Assembly: GCA_964030475.1 (NCBI GenBank)
Contig: CAXIPT010000002.1
Location: forward strand, 8,898,065 to 8,962,064
Direction: 5' to 3'
Length of the DNA: 64,000 nt
Source of the DNA: Tethya wilhelma
Lineage: Eukaryota > Porifera > Demospongiae > Tethyida > Tethyidae
In this document: positions 53,364-64,000 of the stretch, one piece after another
Layout: every line of letters starts with the position of its first letter
How positions within the stretch are numbered: the first letter of the stretch is position 1
Translations under genes and position numbers: made by a program
Notes under the pieces: generated by a model
The model's input: only the letters and a program-made list of their open reading frames with translations
Told to the model about the DNA's origin: nothing
The model's database searches: none

Positions 53364-55908
53364 CCTCACATTCACCATATTACATTAATTGTTGTTTGTA
53401 GGAACTGGTTCATGCCTCGAGTGAAAGTTCTACTAAAGTACAAAGCCTGCGTCACCATAGCTAACAATAAGAAGGAGCTTCCCCTTCACAGGGCCTGTGG
53501 CAGTGACAAGGCAATAGAGGTATAAATTTGCACAGTTAGATGAATGAATCGCACAAGTGCAGTGTTTTATTATGCATATACTTCTTAATGTTATCAGAAT
53601 CTCATTGTCATGTAGATATAATATGACTGTTCTGAATGTCTTTTTGTCAAAGTCCTTAATTTTTATAAAATAGACTTGTAAACTGTAGGAGCTGACAATT
53701 AAGCAACTCTGTATTGTGGCTTTGTGTCCAAAAATTAATATGTCAAGCTATATAAATATCATCGTGATAGCTCTTTTCGTGCTGATTTCAATGGTACACA
53801 CACACATACTATAAACAAAACAGGCTTTGCTTCATTTTGCCGAGAAGTTGCCTGACCTGAACATCCAGGACAACGATGGTTGGACCCCTCTCATGTACGG
53901 TGCTAAGTCAGGCTCCTCTGCTGTTGTCAAGTACCTCCTACAAAGAGGGGCGGATCCTAACATTTCCCAGACAACGGGATTCACCGCTCTATATTTGGCT
54001 GCTCAAGAGGAACACCCTTCAATTTGTCAGATGTTATTGGAAGCAGGGGCCAACCCACATTTAGCTGGGGGGGCACAGAAACTGACCCCCCTACACATTG
54101 CAGCTCATAGGTGAGTCAAAATTAACATAGTATTCAAAATTAATAATAACTGACTATACTGCCATTTTCTTTTCATTTTTTCTTTTTTCTTTTTTTTTTA
54201 ACACTCTCAACCTTCTATGTTATGCAGGAATAGTAAACCTGTTGTTCAGGTTTTGATTGAGTACGGTGCTGACATTCATCTGACTGATGCTGATGGGGAC
54301 TCCCCTCTAATGCTAGCAGATGGAGAAGAACTAAGACAGTCCATGCTGTGTAGGTTACATCATCATTACATCATCTTGAGTTGAACTTTGTTATCTCCAA
54401 TATATACTGTATCACATTTGCCACACCTTACATCATCATTACATCGTTCCCTATTTATAGTTGCACAAGCTGCTCGACAGGCCATTTCAGGCCTTCAAGA
54501 TGTTACCATATCAACAAACAATGATGACCTCAATGAATCCAATGAGGAAACCCCTGGAGATCAAGTCACTAATGAACCCTGCCAAGGAGGACAGCTGGCA
54601 AAACAGGACACATTTAGCAAAGAGATGGAACGAGAGGATTCTGGGGAGTCTGAGGGAGACACAGTACCACGGTCCAAGTAAGTCACATGACCGTATTATA
54701 ATGTTGATTCAGAGGAGGTACAACACACAAGTATCAATGCTGACTCAGCACTTAAACGAGGCCTTCATAGCCTCACATGATAAATGCCTTCTTGTGTGCA
54801 CTATATAGCTTGGTAATTTACTACATTGCTGTCTAGCTAGACCCCCCACTTTGCGGCTTTTTTTTTTTTGCATTTCTTTAAGTGAAGAATGAATCAGTAT
54901 GTATTTAAGTTGATTCATACTATGAAATTTAGCTAAGCAGGAATGGGCTAGCTAGCTTGCAAGACCATACTCCAAACCAACTAACTGATGATCGACATTA
55001 ATGTTGCACCATACAGGTATCAAGAGTTATTGAACGATGTTCGCTCCCAAGCCACGACCATCACCAAGCTTCAAGGAGAACTGGAGAGTGTCCATCACGA
55101 TAAGGAGATGCTACTCTCCAGAAACAAGTCCCTTGCAGACGAACTGCAGGCCAAGGAAGATCTGATTAGTGCCCACCACTTGGAGCATGCCGTTCACGTT
55201 CACCGTGCCCACGCTCACAGTGTGAAGTGTCCTCACCACCATGCCTGGTGGCTGGTCGAGACATCTGACTACGAGGTATGTGTGTATTTTTAGCATAATA
55301 TTATGATGTAATACTTACGTAATCAATTACTATTGTATTTTAGTTATGCTTATTACTATGGTATATTAAAAAGCACTGGAATATGTCCCACTGAATGGAT
55401 GCAGATACTAGCTATTTATAGATATAATAAATCAATGTTACTATTTATAGATGACAGACGAACTCTTGAACATCGACAGTAGTACTACTGGAAAGTTCTT
55501 CTCTGTTTACCGAGGCACGTACAGAAGCATCCCAGTGGCAGTTAGAAAAGTACGAGGTGTGGAGAAATGGTCTGAAGAAGTTTACAAAACATTTTACAAT
55601 GAAGTTGATTTTATCAGGTACGTCTGTATGCATTGTGGGTGTGGTCTATGTGGTGTTTGACTCCACCCACTATTCTTCCGACAGTCACCTCCAGTGTCCC
55701 TGGTTGGTCCAATTCATTGGAGCTACGGTTGACATGGAAACGAAACAATGCACCATTTTAAATGAGCTAATGAGTAGGGGCAGCCTCCATTGTGTGCTGC
55801 ATGTGGACAAGATACCACTGGATTGGAATACCAGAATAGGAATTGTAAGTGTGGGAACCAGTATATGGAATTCTTTACTAACTGGAGGCACCTTAAATAG
55901 CTATGTTG

Positions 55909-55955
<47 letters not shown>

Positions 55956-56666
55956 ATTTGCAGGTGAGAGGTGTTTGTTGTGGAATGGCATTTCTGCATT
56001 CCCACCAGATGCTACACAGAAGTCTCATACCACGAAATATTCTAATAGGAGAGCACTTCAACGCCAAGCTCTCTGACTTTGTAAGCAAGTGCTACACTGT
56101 TGCAATAGTGTATACCATATATAGTCTGTTTTTTTTGTGTGTGGGTGAAGCAGTAAGGAATAATTCTCTGTGGAGAGAGAGAAAGAGATCTGACAGTGTG
56201 TGATCTGTGTCGCAAAGATATACTCTATTAATTTTTGTGACTAGTCGACTAGGTCTAGACATGACCAATGTGATGGGCTGCTGAATACTAGCGAATGAAA
56301 CATTTGAAGAAAACAAACAAAAAAAAGAATCACTAGTGAAATATATTAAGATAATCTGTCAGTGTCTCTCTATCGTTTCAATGATTCAGGGTGTTTGGGA
56401 GACCAAACAGAAGAGTAATTTTCTCAGTGAGGCAGGCTCTCACTCCACTGGTCCGCAGGTCTACATGGCACCTGAGGCTATGGAGCACTCGGAGTTCACA
56501 CAGGCAGCCGATGTTTACTCTTTCGGTGAGCGTATAGTCTAGTTCTGTATTACACTGTACGTACATGTTATGCAGCCTCGTTCCCAGGCTCCTCCCTTGC
56601 GAATGTTTGGGAAGGAGGCTACATAATTATTATGTTCAAGTGAAAGCATGTTATTGATGACTTTGT

Positions 56667-56723
<57 letters not shown>

Positions 56724-56949
56724 TGCAGGCATCATTCTCTGTGAAGCTGCTACTGGTCAGAAACCGTTTGCTGATCTCGATCACGTCAGTCCTGTCGTCA
56801 TGGTGATGAGATTATTGATGGGACTCCGCCCATCTTTCAATGGGGGTGTGGCTAAAGAGTACCAGTCTTTGGCCGAGAGTTGCTGGCACGCTGATCCTAA
56901 CTTGAGACCGACCTTCAAGTCCATTCACACCAGCTTGCAGAACATGTGA
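49485..56949 (+). CDS. Ankyrin-repeat, coiled-coil, kinase-like protein with degenerate catalytic residues
   Basis: After collapsing the duplicated exons, 14 exons give about 1046 residues: 49485-50157, 50501-50752, 51275-51477, 51866-52074, 52164-52281, 53824-54110, 54228-54349, 54461-54677, 55017-55275, 55451-55617, 55685-55844, 55964-56080, 56390-56525, 56729-56949. Residues ~40-610 are ankyrin repeats (GWTALKLAARKNLEQCVEVL, GITPLFIAARDGHLELVKAL, GWTPLMYGAKSGSS). A ~70-residue acidic Ser-rich linker follows, then a coiled coil (~700-750) ending in a His-rich patch. From ~785 to the end lies a tyrosine-kinase-like fold domain: VAVRKVR (~809-815), LHRSLIPRNIL (~906-916), SDFG (~926-929, across an intron), YMAPEAM, DVYSFG. 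The HRD Asp is Ser and the VAIK Lys is Arg, so it is probably a pseudokinase scaffold. Overall order resembles TNNI3K, but orthology is not established. Confidence 0.88.
50173..50415. mobile_element. Degenerate MITE-like element (CCGTA family)
   Basis: Begins TACCGTAGAACAC, ends GCTAAACAGTATAG, with inverted AAATTTTCGAGG / TCGAAAATTTTC words inside; in intron 1 of the ankyrin-kinase gene. Confidence 0.5.
51590..54100. repeat. Direct duplication across a single N (52877): probable assembly artefact
   Basis: About 51590-52876 and 52878-54100 are near-identical direct copies, each with exons 4, 5 and 6 of the ankyrin-kinase gene (copies at 53098-53306, 53402-53519 and 53824-54110). The first copy of exon 6 is cut at the N. 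Residue differences are few (KNAQNSGG versus KNTQNAGG). Confidence 0.87.
56572..56620. repeat. Short foldback element (AGCCTCG family)
   Basis: Arms CAGCCTCGTTCCCAGGCTC and GGGAAGGAGGCT in the last intron of the ankyrin-kinase gene. Confidence 0.6.
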
Positions 56950-57223
56950 CACAATAATACCCATATTATTATTAGCCTGTTATGTATAGCTATGTGTCTT
57001 TGCTTATACTTTACATGTGTTTTGTGAATTTCTAGCTTGATCTATTTGTTGATTAATTTTTATTATGCTGTTGTGATTGTCTTTGTGGCCTTCTATTTGA
57101 ATTTTTCATAAATACAAATAAAATATTAATAATACACTGAAGATAATGAAATAAAATGCATGCAATGGGCAATAATAATTATTATGTGACATGTTTAGTG
57201 ATCGACATTAATTATTGATGATG

Positions 57224-58858
57224 TCATAGTGATGTCGTGGCAGCCACGATGGATGAGGTTGGTGCCAGGGGACACAACTTGAAGCTGGACACCCTCAAAC
57301 TAGAGTTCAACACACTACTACTAGAGGACTTCTACAGAGCAGAGAGAGAAAGAAAAAAAAAAATTTAAAAATACACCAATGAAAATTCCATCAGATTCTA
57401 ACTGTTACCCACTCACTGTAGTTTTGATTTCCCTCCTTTTCCCGGGAGATGACAGGGATCCCTTCCTCAATCTCCCGGCACTTGCCGGGGATCTGCTTCC
57501 ATCACTGCTCTTCATATCGTAGAGGAAATGAACCATAGGAAGCCCCATGCCCGCTTCAGTTGGACTCAGCTCTGACACTCCTTGTAATTGGTGGGTGTGG
57601 TCATGGGTGGAGTCTCCATTACTAATCACAGGGGTATACCCACTACATACTGGTGCTAGCGACGCATCTCTACACTCTGTGATGTTTGAATGATGTTCCA
57701 TCTCACGGGCATGTAGTAGAGTTGAAGAACCGTCCTTATTGTCGGCGGTCGGGAGAGATACAGTCAACCTTCGTTTTGTGCTAAATCCCCCACCATTATC
57801 AGTTCCCCGTCTGACACACATACTCCCATTGGAGATCTTTGGCAGAAGTGTTGCAGTTGTAGTAATGCTCTCATCTTCCATTGTGTGCTGGTGAGTGTTG
57901 CTATCACTCTGTGTGGATGATGGTGATGGTGGTTGGATGGAGCGGGCTTGACGGATACAAGAGTTTCGGAGTAGCACGTATGTCTGGAGAGGCTTCAGTT
58001 GGTTGGAGGCATCTAGGCCGATACCATGCAGTGGAGATAGCAGGCTTGGAGTGTTACCACTGCTCTGAGCACTGTGAAGAGATACAAACATCAATAGCAG
58101 TTATTATTAAGAAACTTTGTAAATCAGAAAAGGAACACACTGAATGAGAGGTCTAATATAGAAACGATATTTTCTGCTCTAAAGTGCTAACAATTATTGG
58201 TTGTTAGAAGCTTGAATTTGCACTATTACAATCAGCATGAAAAGATCTTTCAAATGATATGGTTAATTTTGAAAATTGGAAAATCAGTACTTTTTTTTTG
58301 ACAAAATCGTACTAAACCAAAAGCTATTACATAATAATTATACATCCATCTCTTTACATTGATCACAATGGTACCAGTTCCAACACATCCTTCCTCAGAT
58401 ATATACAGTAGCCCAGAATAAAATGCATGGGAAATTGAAGTGCATACCAGTGAACATTGAACCTATGACAGAGTGACTCAGGCCATAAATTATCAGTTAT
58501 TCTTTGGGATCCTCACCTATTTCTCTCTGTTGTGTGACTTGTACCACTGCTCCTTCGACTGCCTCCTATCCCCTGACCCGATACGGCAATTCCGGACTCC
58601 TCCCCTGTCCTTCCTCTCTCATTGTGGGCGTGGCCATGTGCTGCCGACATTGCTGCTTTAGTGAGTGGACGGATCACATGACTTCTATTGGAGGCAGAGT
58701 TAGGATTGGATGAGCGCAGAGTCAGCAATCTTTTCTTTCTTCTTTGTTGCCTTCTTGGTGCTGTGCTAGAGTGTGGTGATTGATAGACAGGTAGGCCATC
58801 AACGGGACAACAGGTGTTGTTAGAGCGAAGCCACTCATCAATGCATTCTTGATGAAAC

Positions 58859-58929
<71 letters not shown>

Positions 58930-60541
58930 TAATCATAATTACTGCACAAAAATTTACACACACACACTAGTGCTGTACCTTATGTTTACAAGGAAGCTTC
59001 CTGATCCAGTCACCTCTACTGTATGTCCCTCCACACACAAAACACTCGTCACGACCCATAATTAAAGGGTGATTCCCATGAAGGAGTTCAACTTGCAGAG
59101 AATTAATCACACTATCTGGGACACGCCCACTCTCAGAGCTGCCACGCCTCCTCTGCAAACTACCACCATTGCTGGGGTCAGAGTGGAGTGAGGTGGACGA
59201 ATTTCCATCCAACTGCAAAAGAACCTCATAGTCATTTTCCGTCAGCGATCGACTCTGAAGACTGTTCACGAGAGCCGGGGGGAGGACAGGGGAATCAGAC
59301 GGGGGTACGGAGGGGACCATCGGTCTTTCTGCCAGCCTCCATGGCTGATTGCAATGTTGACGATACTCGAAGGGATGCAAGAGGTGAACCTGATTGCTTG
59401 AGAAACAGGCATGGCAGAGGTGATAGCAAGCACATCGGGTGCATTTGTAGCACTTGCCCGAAATGGGGCAGACATGGCAGTGAGTACAAGCCACTCCTAG
59501 ATGGACTGATGCTTTGGCGGCTCTTAGTCTTCGAGACGATTCTGATGGCATTTCTTTTAGAGGTCCAAAGTCTTCTCTGCACAGTGGACAACGTATTGTA
59601 ACCTCGCCAGTGGACTTTTGGTGGTCTGCCCATATCTTCATGCACTTGATGTGCACGCTGTTTCCACAACCAAACTTGCAATAGGTGAGAGCTTGAGTGG
59701 TTCCGAGTAGCTCGTCTTGGCAAATTGGACAGACATCATCGAGACCAATCTCCTTCCTCTTCACAGCGGTGCTAGAGTGGGAGCCATGGGATTTTGACTG
59801 GGAGGTCTCGGGGAGTTGGTGCTTGAGGTAGCCATGAAGTAGCTCATTGATCTCTCTCTCCACCAGACCGAGTTGCCACACGATCGGATTCTCTTGGGGA
59901 ATACGGAACTTCTTCAACATCAACCTGCATGGTGGAACCGCGTGATTTTAATTTATGTCTTTGGATTGACTGACATGCTACAGTATAACTTAGGAACTTG
60001 TGTGTTGGTGTGCTTACCATAGAATGTGTACACACAGTTCGTGATTTTTCTTGAACGAAGTACACGAGCACATGTGAGGGTCACCAAGGAACACCTAAAG
60101 TCATACCATTGAAACCAAGAAGTCATGCGTCTTATACATGCAATCAGTAATATAATGGCAGTGGCTAGAGAGCCGGGTCCGTATACTAAGCTAAATATAT
60201 GGTAGTCAATGGAACCGGCACTCTAGTCCCACGCCGCTGGAGTGCCGGTAAATCCGGATACTATAATCTGGCAATACAAAATCAATAGGAAAGTATACGG
60301 ACTACCGGTTCTCTAGCCACTGCGTAATAATAATACTATAGATGTTTTTATTACAGATACATTATACTCGTGCTATTTCACTCACCTTGACTTTCTTGGT
60401 GACCCCCTCCTCCTTGAGGATGAAGCCAGTGGGTCCAGTCTGCATGAGGATGTAGATGGTGGACTGGAGAGCTTCGTCCGCTACTCTTTTGACCACCTCA
60501 GGACAAGCCCGTCTCCAAGGCATGCTTCTAGCCAACATCAT
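57224..60541 (-). CDS. ZSWIM2: ZSWIM2-like E3 ubiquitin ligase (SWIM, RING, ZZ, RING)
   Basis: Six exons give about 760 residues (human 633): 60386-60541, 60018-60094, 58979-59924, 58517-58857, 57417-58071, 57224-57331. The SWIM finger is CSCTSFKKNHELCVH (CxC...CxH) at ~60-75. RING 1 runs from CPICQDELL through HIKCMKIW to CPLC at ~140-190. A ZZ-type finger follows (CTHCHVCPISGKCYKC, YHLCHACF), then RING 2: CFVCGGTYSRGDW ... HQECIDEWL ... CCPVDG. This domain order is specific to ZSWIM2/MEX-type ligases. The long C-terminal ~330 residues are Ser/Pro-rich with little conservation. ZSWIM2 is testis-biased in mammals and promotes ubiquitin-dependent apoptosis signalling; a role here is inference. 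It is divergent from IP6K. Confidence 0.93.
58858..58926. repeat. (GA)n tract, polypyrimidine tract of ZSWIM2 exon 4 (minus strand)
   Basis: On the minus strand a ~65-bp (CT)n run ends at CCAG just before exon 4. Confidence 0.9.
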
Positions 60542-60790
60542 GAATGTCTGTTGCAAAATTTCTCTTCAACTTTATTCTGACACAAGATATTCACTGCACA
60601 GAAAGCACTTTTCTTGTCAGAGAATGTGTAAATTTATTCAGTGCACCGTTTAGTGGTTAGCACGCGCGGTTACTATAGTAACTGTATTCCATTACGTCAT
60701 TGTTTAATTCCTAATCTTGATGAACTTTGACCTGTACCTGCCCCCCAAAAAATCATAGTCAAGATTTGAAGTACAAGTATAATTTGAAAG
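60542..60790. promoter_or_regulatory. Divergent intergenic region, ZSWIM2 / IP6K
   Basis: 249 bp between outward-facing start codons; a shared promoter is inferred from position. Confidence 0.55.
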
Positions 60791-61854
60791 ATGTCTGTAT
60801 TGTTGGAACAGCTAGCAAAGAATGGCTCAGTGACTCTTGAAGGTTACGGCCATCAAGTGGGCGGTCACCACTTACTGATGAAGTTCCAAGACACGATATG
60901 CAAGCCGCTACTTTCCCGCGAACATTTCTTCTACGAGACCATGACACCTCAGCTGAGAGTGTTCACGCCAACATACTACGGTGAGTTATGGTTGAAGGAC
61001 CTGTGCTTGCTCTTTGGATGCTTGTAGAGTCACCTTGTTCAGCCTTAGCTTTGTTAATTTGTGCAAAAAGAACTGGAAATTACATAATTTTAGAATTGTT
61101 TCTTTGCCTTTTTGCAGGTGTAATTAAGGTTGGTTTTGTTCGAAAGCCATCTGGTGAGATTCAGCTGGTAGCGACTCCAAAGACCTCCTCTGAAATCAGC
61201 CCTCTCATGTTGGAAAGGATCAACTTTGATGGGATCAGTCAAAATGTCAGCATCGCTGGTAGGTCAACTACCATCACTCATCTCAAACCCATCATTCTGT
61301 TGTGTAGAGACTGTGTAAATTGAGTGTTAATGGACACTGTATTCTTTCTATTCTGTGCTGTTTGCCCAACGTTAATGGCCACTTCTTCTCAAAAGGAATT
61401 CATTGACTAGCCTTATTCTCAGACTCAACTTCCTTTTTGTTTTTCCAAATTTGTTCCTTCAAAGATACCTCAAATTGCGACGCAATGAGAAGAAGATACA
61501 TGTAAACCTGTAAACAGAGCAGTGAGCCGAGAACAAGGCTATTCATCAACATGTGGTTTGGAATAGCAACATATGACATTCATATATCCCCCAGAAGAAT
61601 ATTATTAAACAGAAACCCTTTCACTTACCATAACATTTCTTTTGTCTGTGCACATTAGTTGCATCCTGTATTCTTCATACACTTCCTTCCATACACCTCT
61701 GCTACTTCTGTGTAAGCAATTGGTGCTTGTTTGTTAAAAGTTGGTCATTTAAAAGCCACCTATCAAGATTATCTCTGTCTGTTTATGGATTTGAAGCAGG
61801 GACTGTTATTATAGCTAATGTATAAACATGTTACTGCATACACACAAACACACA

Positions 61855-61915
<61 letters not shown>

Positions 61916-62364
61916 GCTGGGGAGAGTTATGTCAATCCTTGGAGTGCAGAGTGCACACAAAACACTCAGGAAAAGCTGCAAGAATTCGGCGATCAGTTAG
62001 ACACAATACACCAAGGTACTCGCGCACACTCATACACACACATACACACGTCGTACCTCTGATCAACTTTTTAAGCGACCTAAACTCTCTCACACTGATT
62101 TAATACAGCACTGTCTATAGATACAAAAATTTAACCCTTTCATCATGGATAGTAACTTAACTCCTTCATTCCTGAATATACCACTTACAGATTACATCGT
62201 CCTGGAGAACCTGACCTCCAAGTTCCAGTCCCCCTCCATCTTGGACATCAAGGTGGGGACCAGGCAGTATGGAGACGACGTCCCTGACTGGAAGAAGAGG
62301 AAACACATTCAGACATGTGCCAATTCAACATCAAGTTCGATGGGAGTACGATTCTGTGGGATGC

Positions 62365-62416
<52 letters not shown>

Positions 62417-63938
62417 CTACTATACCTTCTGAGAGTGCTGTTAGTCCCCCTGCAATGAACCAGCCAGTTTTCCAGGGGTGTACAGTTGCACAGCTCAGGT
62501 GCCTGCCTAGTGTACTGGCATGTTGGCTCAGCCATCTAGGCATTACCTGTATTAAAGGATAGCTGAAGGAGTTTGGGTGTTTTTTAGTTTTTTTTGGTGT
62601 GTATGTGTGTGTGTGCCTTGTATATCTCATATTCATCATGCCTCTGACTTTGGTTCCATTGTTCAGAGTCCATTGTGACAATGTATGATCTGAGAATTAC
62701 TAAGACAAAGGGAAATTGTTCAGTGGCCTTGAATGTAGCACACAGTTCAGCTTACCTTTAACACTGGAAGTGTGTAATGAACATGTACCTTATCATATAC
62801 ACAGTAGCAGTGGTTCCTCTAATCTAAAACTTAAACAGGGTGCTCTACATTATATCACAATTTTGATATTTAGCTTAATTACACCTTAAACCACTCCCAT
62901 TCCTTTGATATTAACCCATTTAGTTCTAAACAGGGTGGTGCACTCTGTTTAACCTATAGTAGCGGAAACACTTTAGTAGAGAACTTGCCCGAACAGTTGT
63001 ATTGTTAAGCAGTGTTGATACATATTCAGCTTTCATATCTTTTCCAACACACACGCATGCATGCACAGAAATATGATGCCTCTACAAATGAGTACATCTT
63101 TCGTGACAAGTACTATGGACGAGCTCTCCTTCCCGATGAGCTGAGAGAAGAACTCAAAGACTTTTTTCACAACGGTGTTCACTTCAGAGCGGACATCATC
63201 CCTCGGCTGATAGAGATGTTACGTCAACTCAAGGACACCATTGGCAGTCAGGACTCGTACCGGTTCTTCTCAAGCTCTCTTCTCTTTATCTACGATGGCA
63301 AGGGAAAGCCGGGGGATCAACCTGCCACACCCCCTTCACCTCCCACTGCCACGCCCACTCCTGTGAACGGTATTCTTGGTGCTCAATCGGTCGTTAGAAC
63401 GCAAAGTAGAGACTCGCAAAACTCGCTTAGCAAGTTAGAATCACCACCCCTTGTATCGGGACCGTTTAAACCCGACGATATGAATCACGTGAATGTGATG
63501 CACGTAGACTGCAAGGCACTCTACAAGAAGTTCAGCTCTCCACCAAGGAAGACCCTCCAACCAGTACCTTCAGATGGACAGGATGTTCCCACTGATGGCA
63601 GTGAGGTGGAGTCAAGGTTGGGTGACATGGAGGCATTAAAGAAAGATGACGATAGCTTAAGAGGAAGTGGTGAACAGGAGATGGAAGATAGTTTGAGTAC
63701 AAAGGTCACTCCTCTTCACGTAAACGGCCTCAAGCATCATCACCATGACAACAGTGAACCTGTATCAGAATATTCATACGATCTATCATCGTCAAGATCG
63801 CTGGTTGATCTTCGAATGATAGACTTTGCCCACGCCACTCATCGAGGTTATCAGGACCCAGTGGAGTACAGTGACTGCGATGAAGGCTACATCCTTGGAC
63901 TCAACACTCTCATAGAGATATTCCAATCCATGGTTTAA
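60791..63938 (+). CDS. IP6K: Inositol hexakisphosphate kinase
   Basis: Five exons give 491 residues (human IP6K1: 441): 60791-60980, 61118-61258, 61917-62015, 62191-62366, 63069-63938. The IPK-family catalytic signature PSILDIKVGTRQYGDD (PxxxDxKxG, about residues 158-166) is intact. GYGHQVGGHHLLMKF and KPLLSREHFFYE near the start, FRDKYYGRALL, YRFFSSSLLFIYDG and the C-terminal VDLRMIDFAHATHRG (metal-binding Asp) match IP6Ks, not IPMK or IP3K. The enzyme makes 5-InsP7 from InsP6 and ATP. A Pro/Ser-rich insert of ~150 residues sits between the SSLLFIYDG and DFAH motifs, as in human IP6Ks but longer. Exon 3 is preceded by a 57-bp (CT)n tract. Confidence 0.96.
61408..61541. repeat. Degenerate foldback element (AGCCTCG family)
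   Basis: Starts TAGCCTTATTCTCAG and ends GAGCCGAGAACAAGGCTA, in IP6K intron 2. Confidence 0.55.
61857..61916. repeat. (CT)n tract, polypyrimidine tract of IP6K exon 3
   Basis: Nearly uninterrupted CT run ending in the TAG acceptor at 61914-61916. Confidence 0.93.
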
Positions 63939-64000
63939 TTGAGGGTCAGTCTGGGTGCATGGTAGCTAGGGTGTGTGTAGAAAAGTGAAAATTTTTATTT

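Overview
The window is eukaryotic nuclear DNA from an animal with a compact, intron-rich genome. Genes have many small exons, introns are mostly 60-500 bp with GT-AG borders, (AC)n and (CT)n microsatellites are dense, and gene starts lie only 120-430 bp apart. The gene set is metazoan (BCL-2 family, aladin, ferroportin, ACAD11, ANKAR, ZSWIM2). A demosponge such as Amphimedon queenslandica fits best, but that is an inference from architecture, not a database match. Gene models below were built by hand from splice signals, phase continuity and remembered homologues.

Layout. 0-6 kb: COQ10 (minus, 3' end outside the window), a 55-residue single-pass membrane protein, a gene-poor stretch, and a BCL-2 family gene (minus). 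6-14 kb: AAAS/aladin (plus, 15 exons, complete). 14-22 kb (minus): ferroportin SLC40A1 with an intronless RING/TRAF/RanBP2-type zinc-finger gene in one of its introns, then a nucleotide-sugar pyrophosphorylase-like gene. 22-27 kb: ACAD11 (plus, 15 exons). 28-33 kb: NMD3 (minus, 11 exons). 33-39 kb: PRPS (plus, 7 exons, with a ~369-bp tandem satellite in intron 2). 38.8-40.8 kb: YBEY and INO80C (minus). 41-46 kb: ANKAR (plus). 46.5-48.3 kb: RAB18 (minus). 48.7-49.3 kb: RPL27 (plus). 49.5-57 kb: an ankyrin-coiled-coil-kinase-like protein whose kinase domain lacks key catalytic residues. 57-60.5 kb: ZSWIM2 (minus). 60.8-64 kb: inositol hexakisphosphate kinase (plus).

Four single-N positions (14406, 21382, 26599, 52877) each sit between two near-identical direct copies of 160-1300 bp. 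They look like unmerged allelic contig overlaps, so the apparent exon duplications in AAAS, SLC40A1, the pyrophosphorylase, ACAD11 and the ankyrin-kinase gene should be collapsed.

Six gene pairs are divergent and probably share promoters: BCL-2-like/AAAS, pyrophosphorylase/ACAD11, NMD3/PRPS, INO80C/ANKAR, RAB18/RPL27 and ZSWIM2/IP6K. Several families of short palindromic or inverted-terminal-repeat elements (MITE-like) recur in introns and intergenic DNA. Most genes are conserved housekeeping genes. I found no new multi-gene system; the most unusual items are the ankyrin-pseudokinase, the nested RING/TRAF/zinc-finger gene and the stand-alone pyrophosphorylase.
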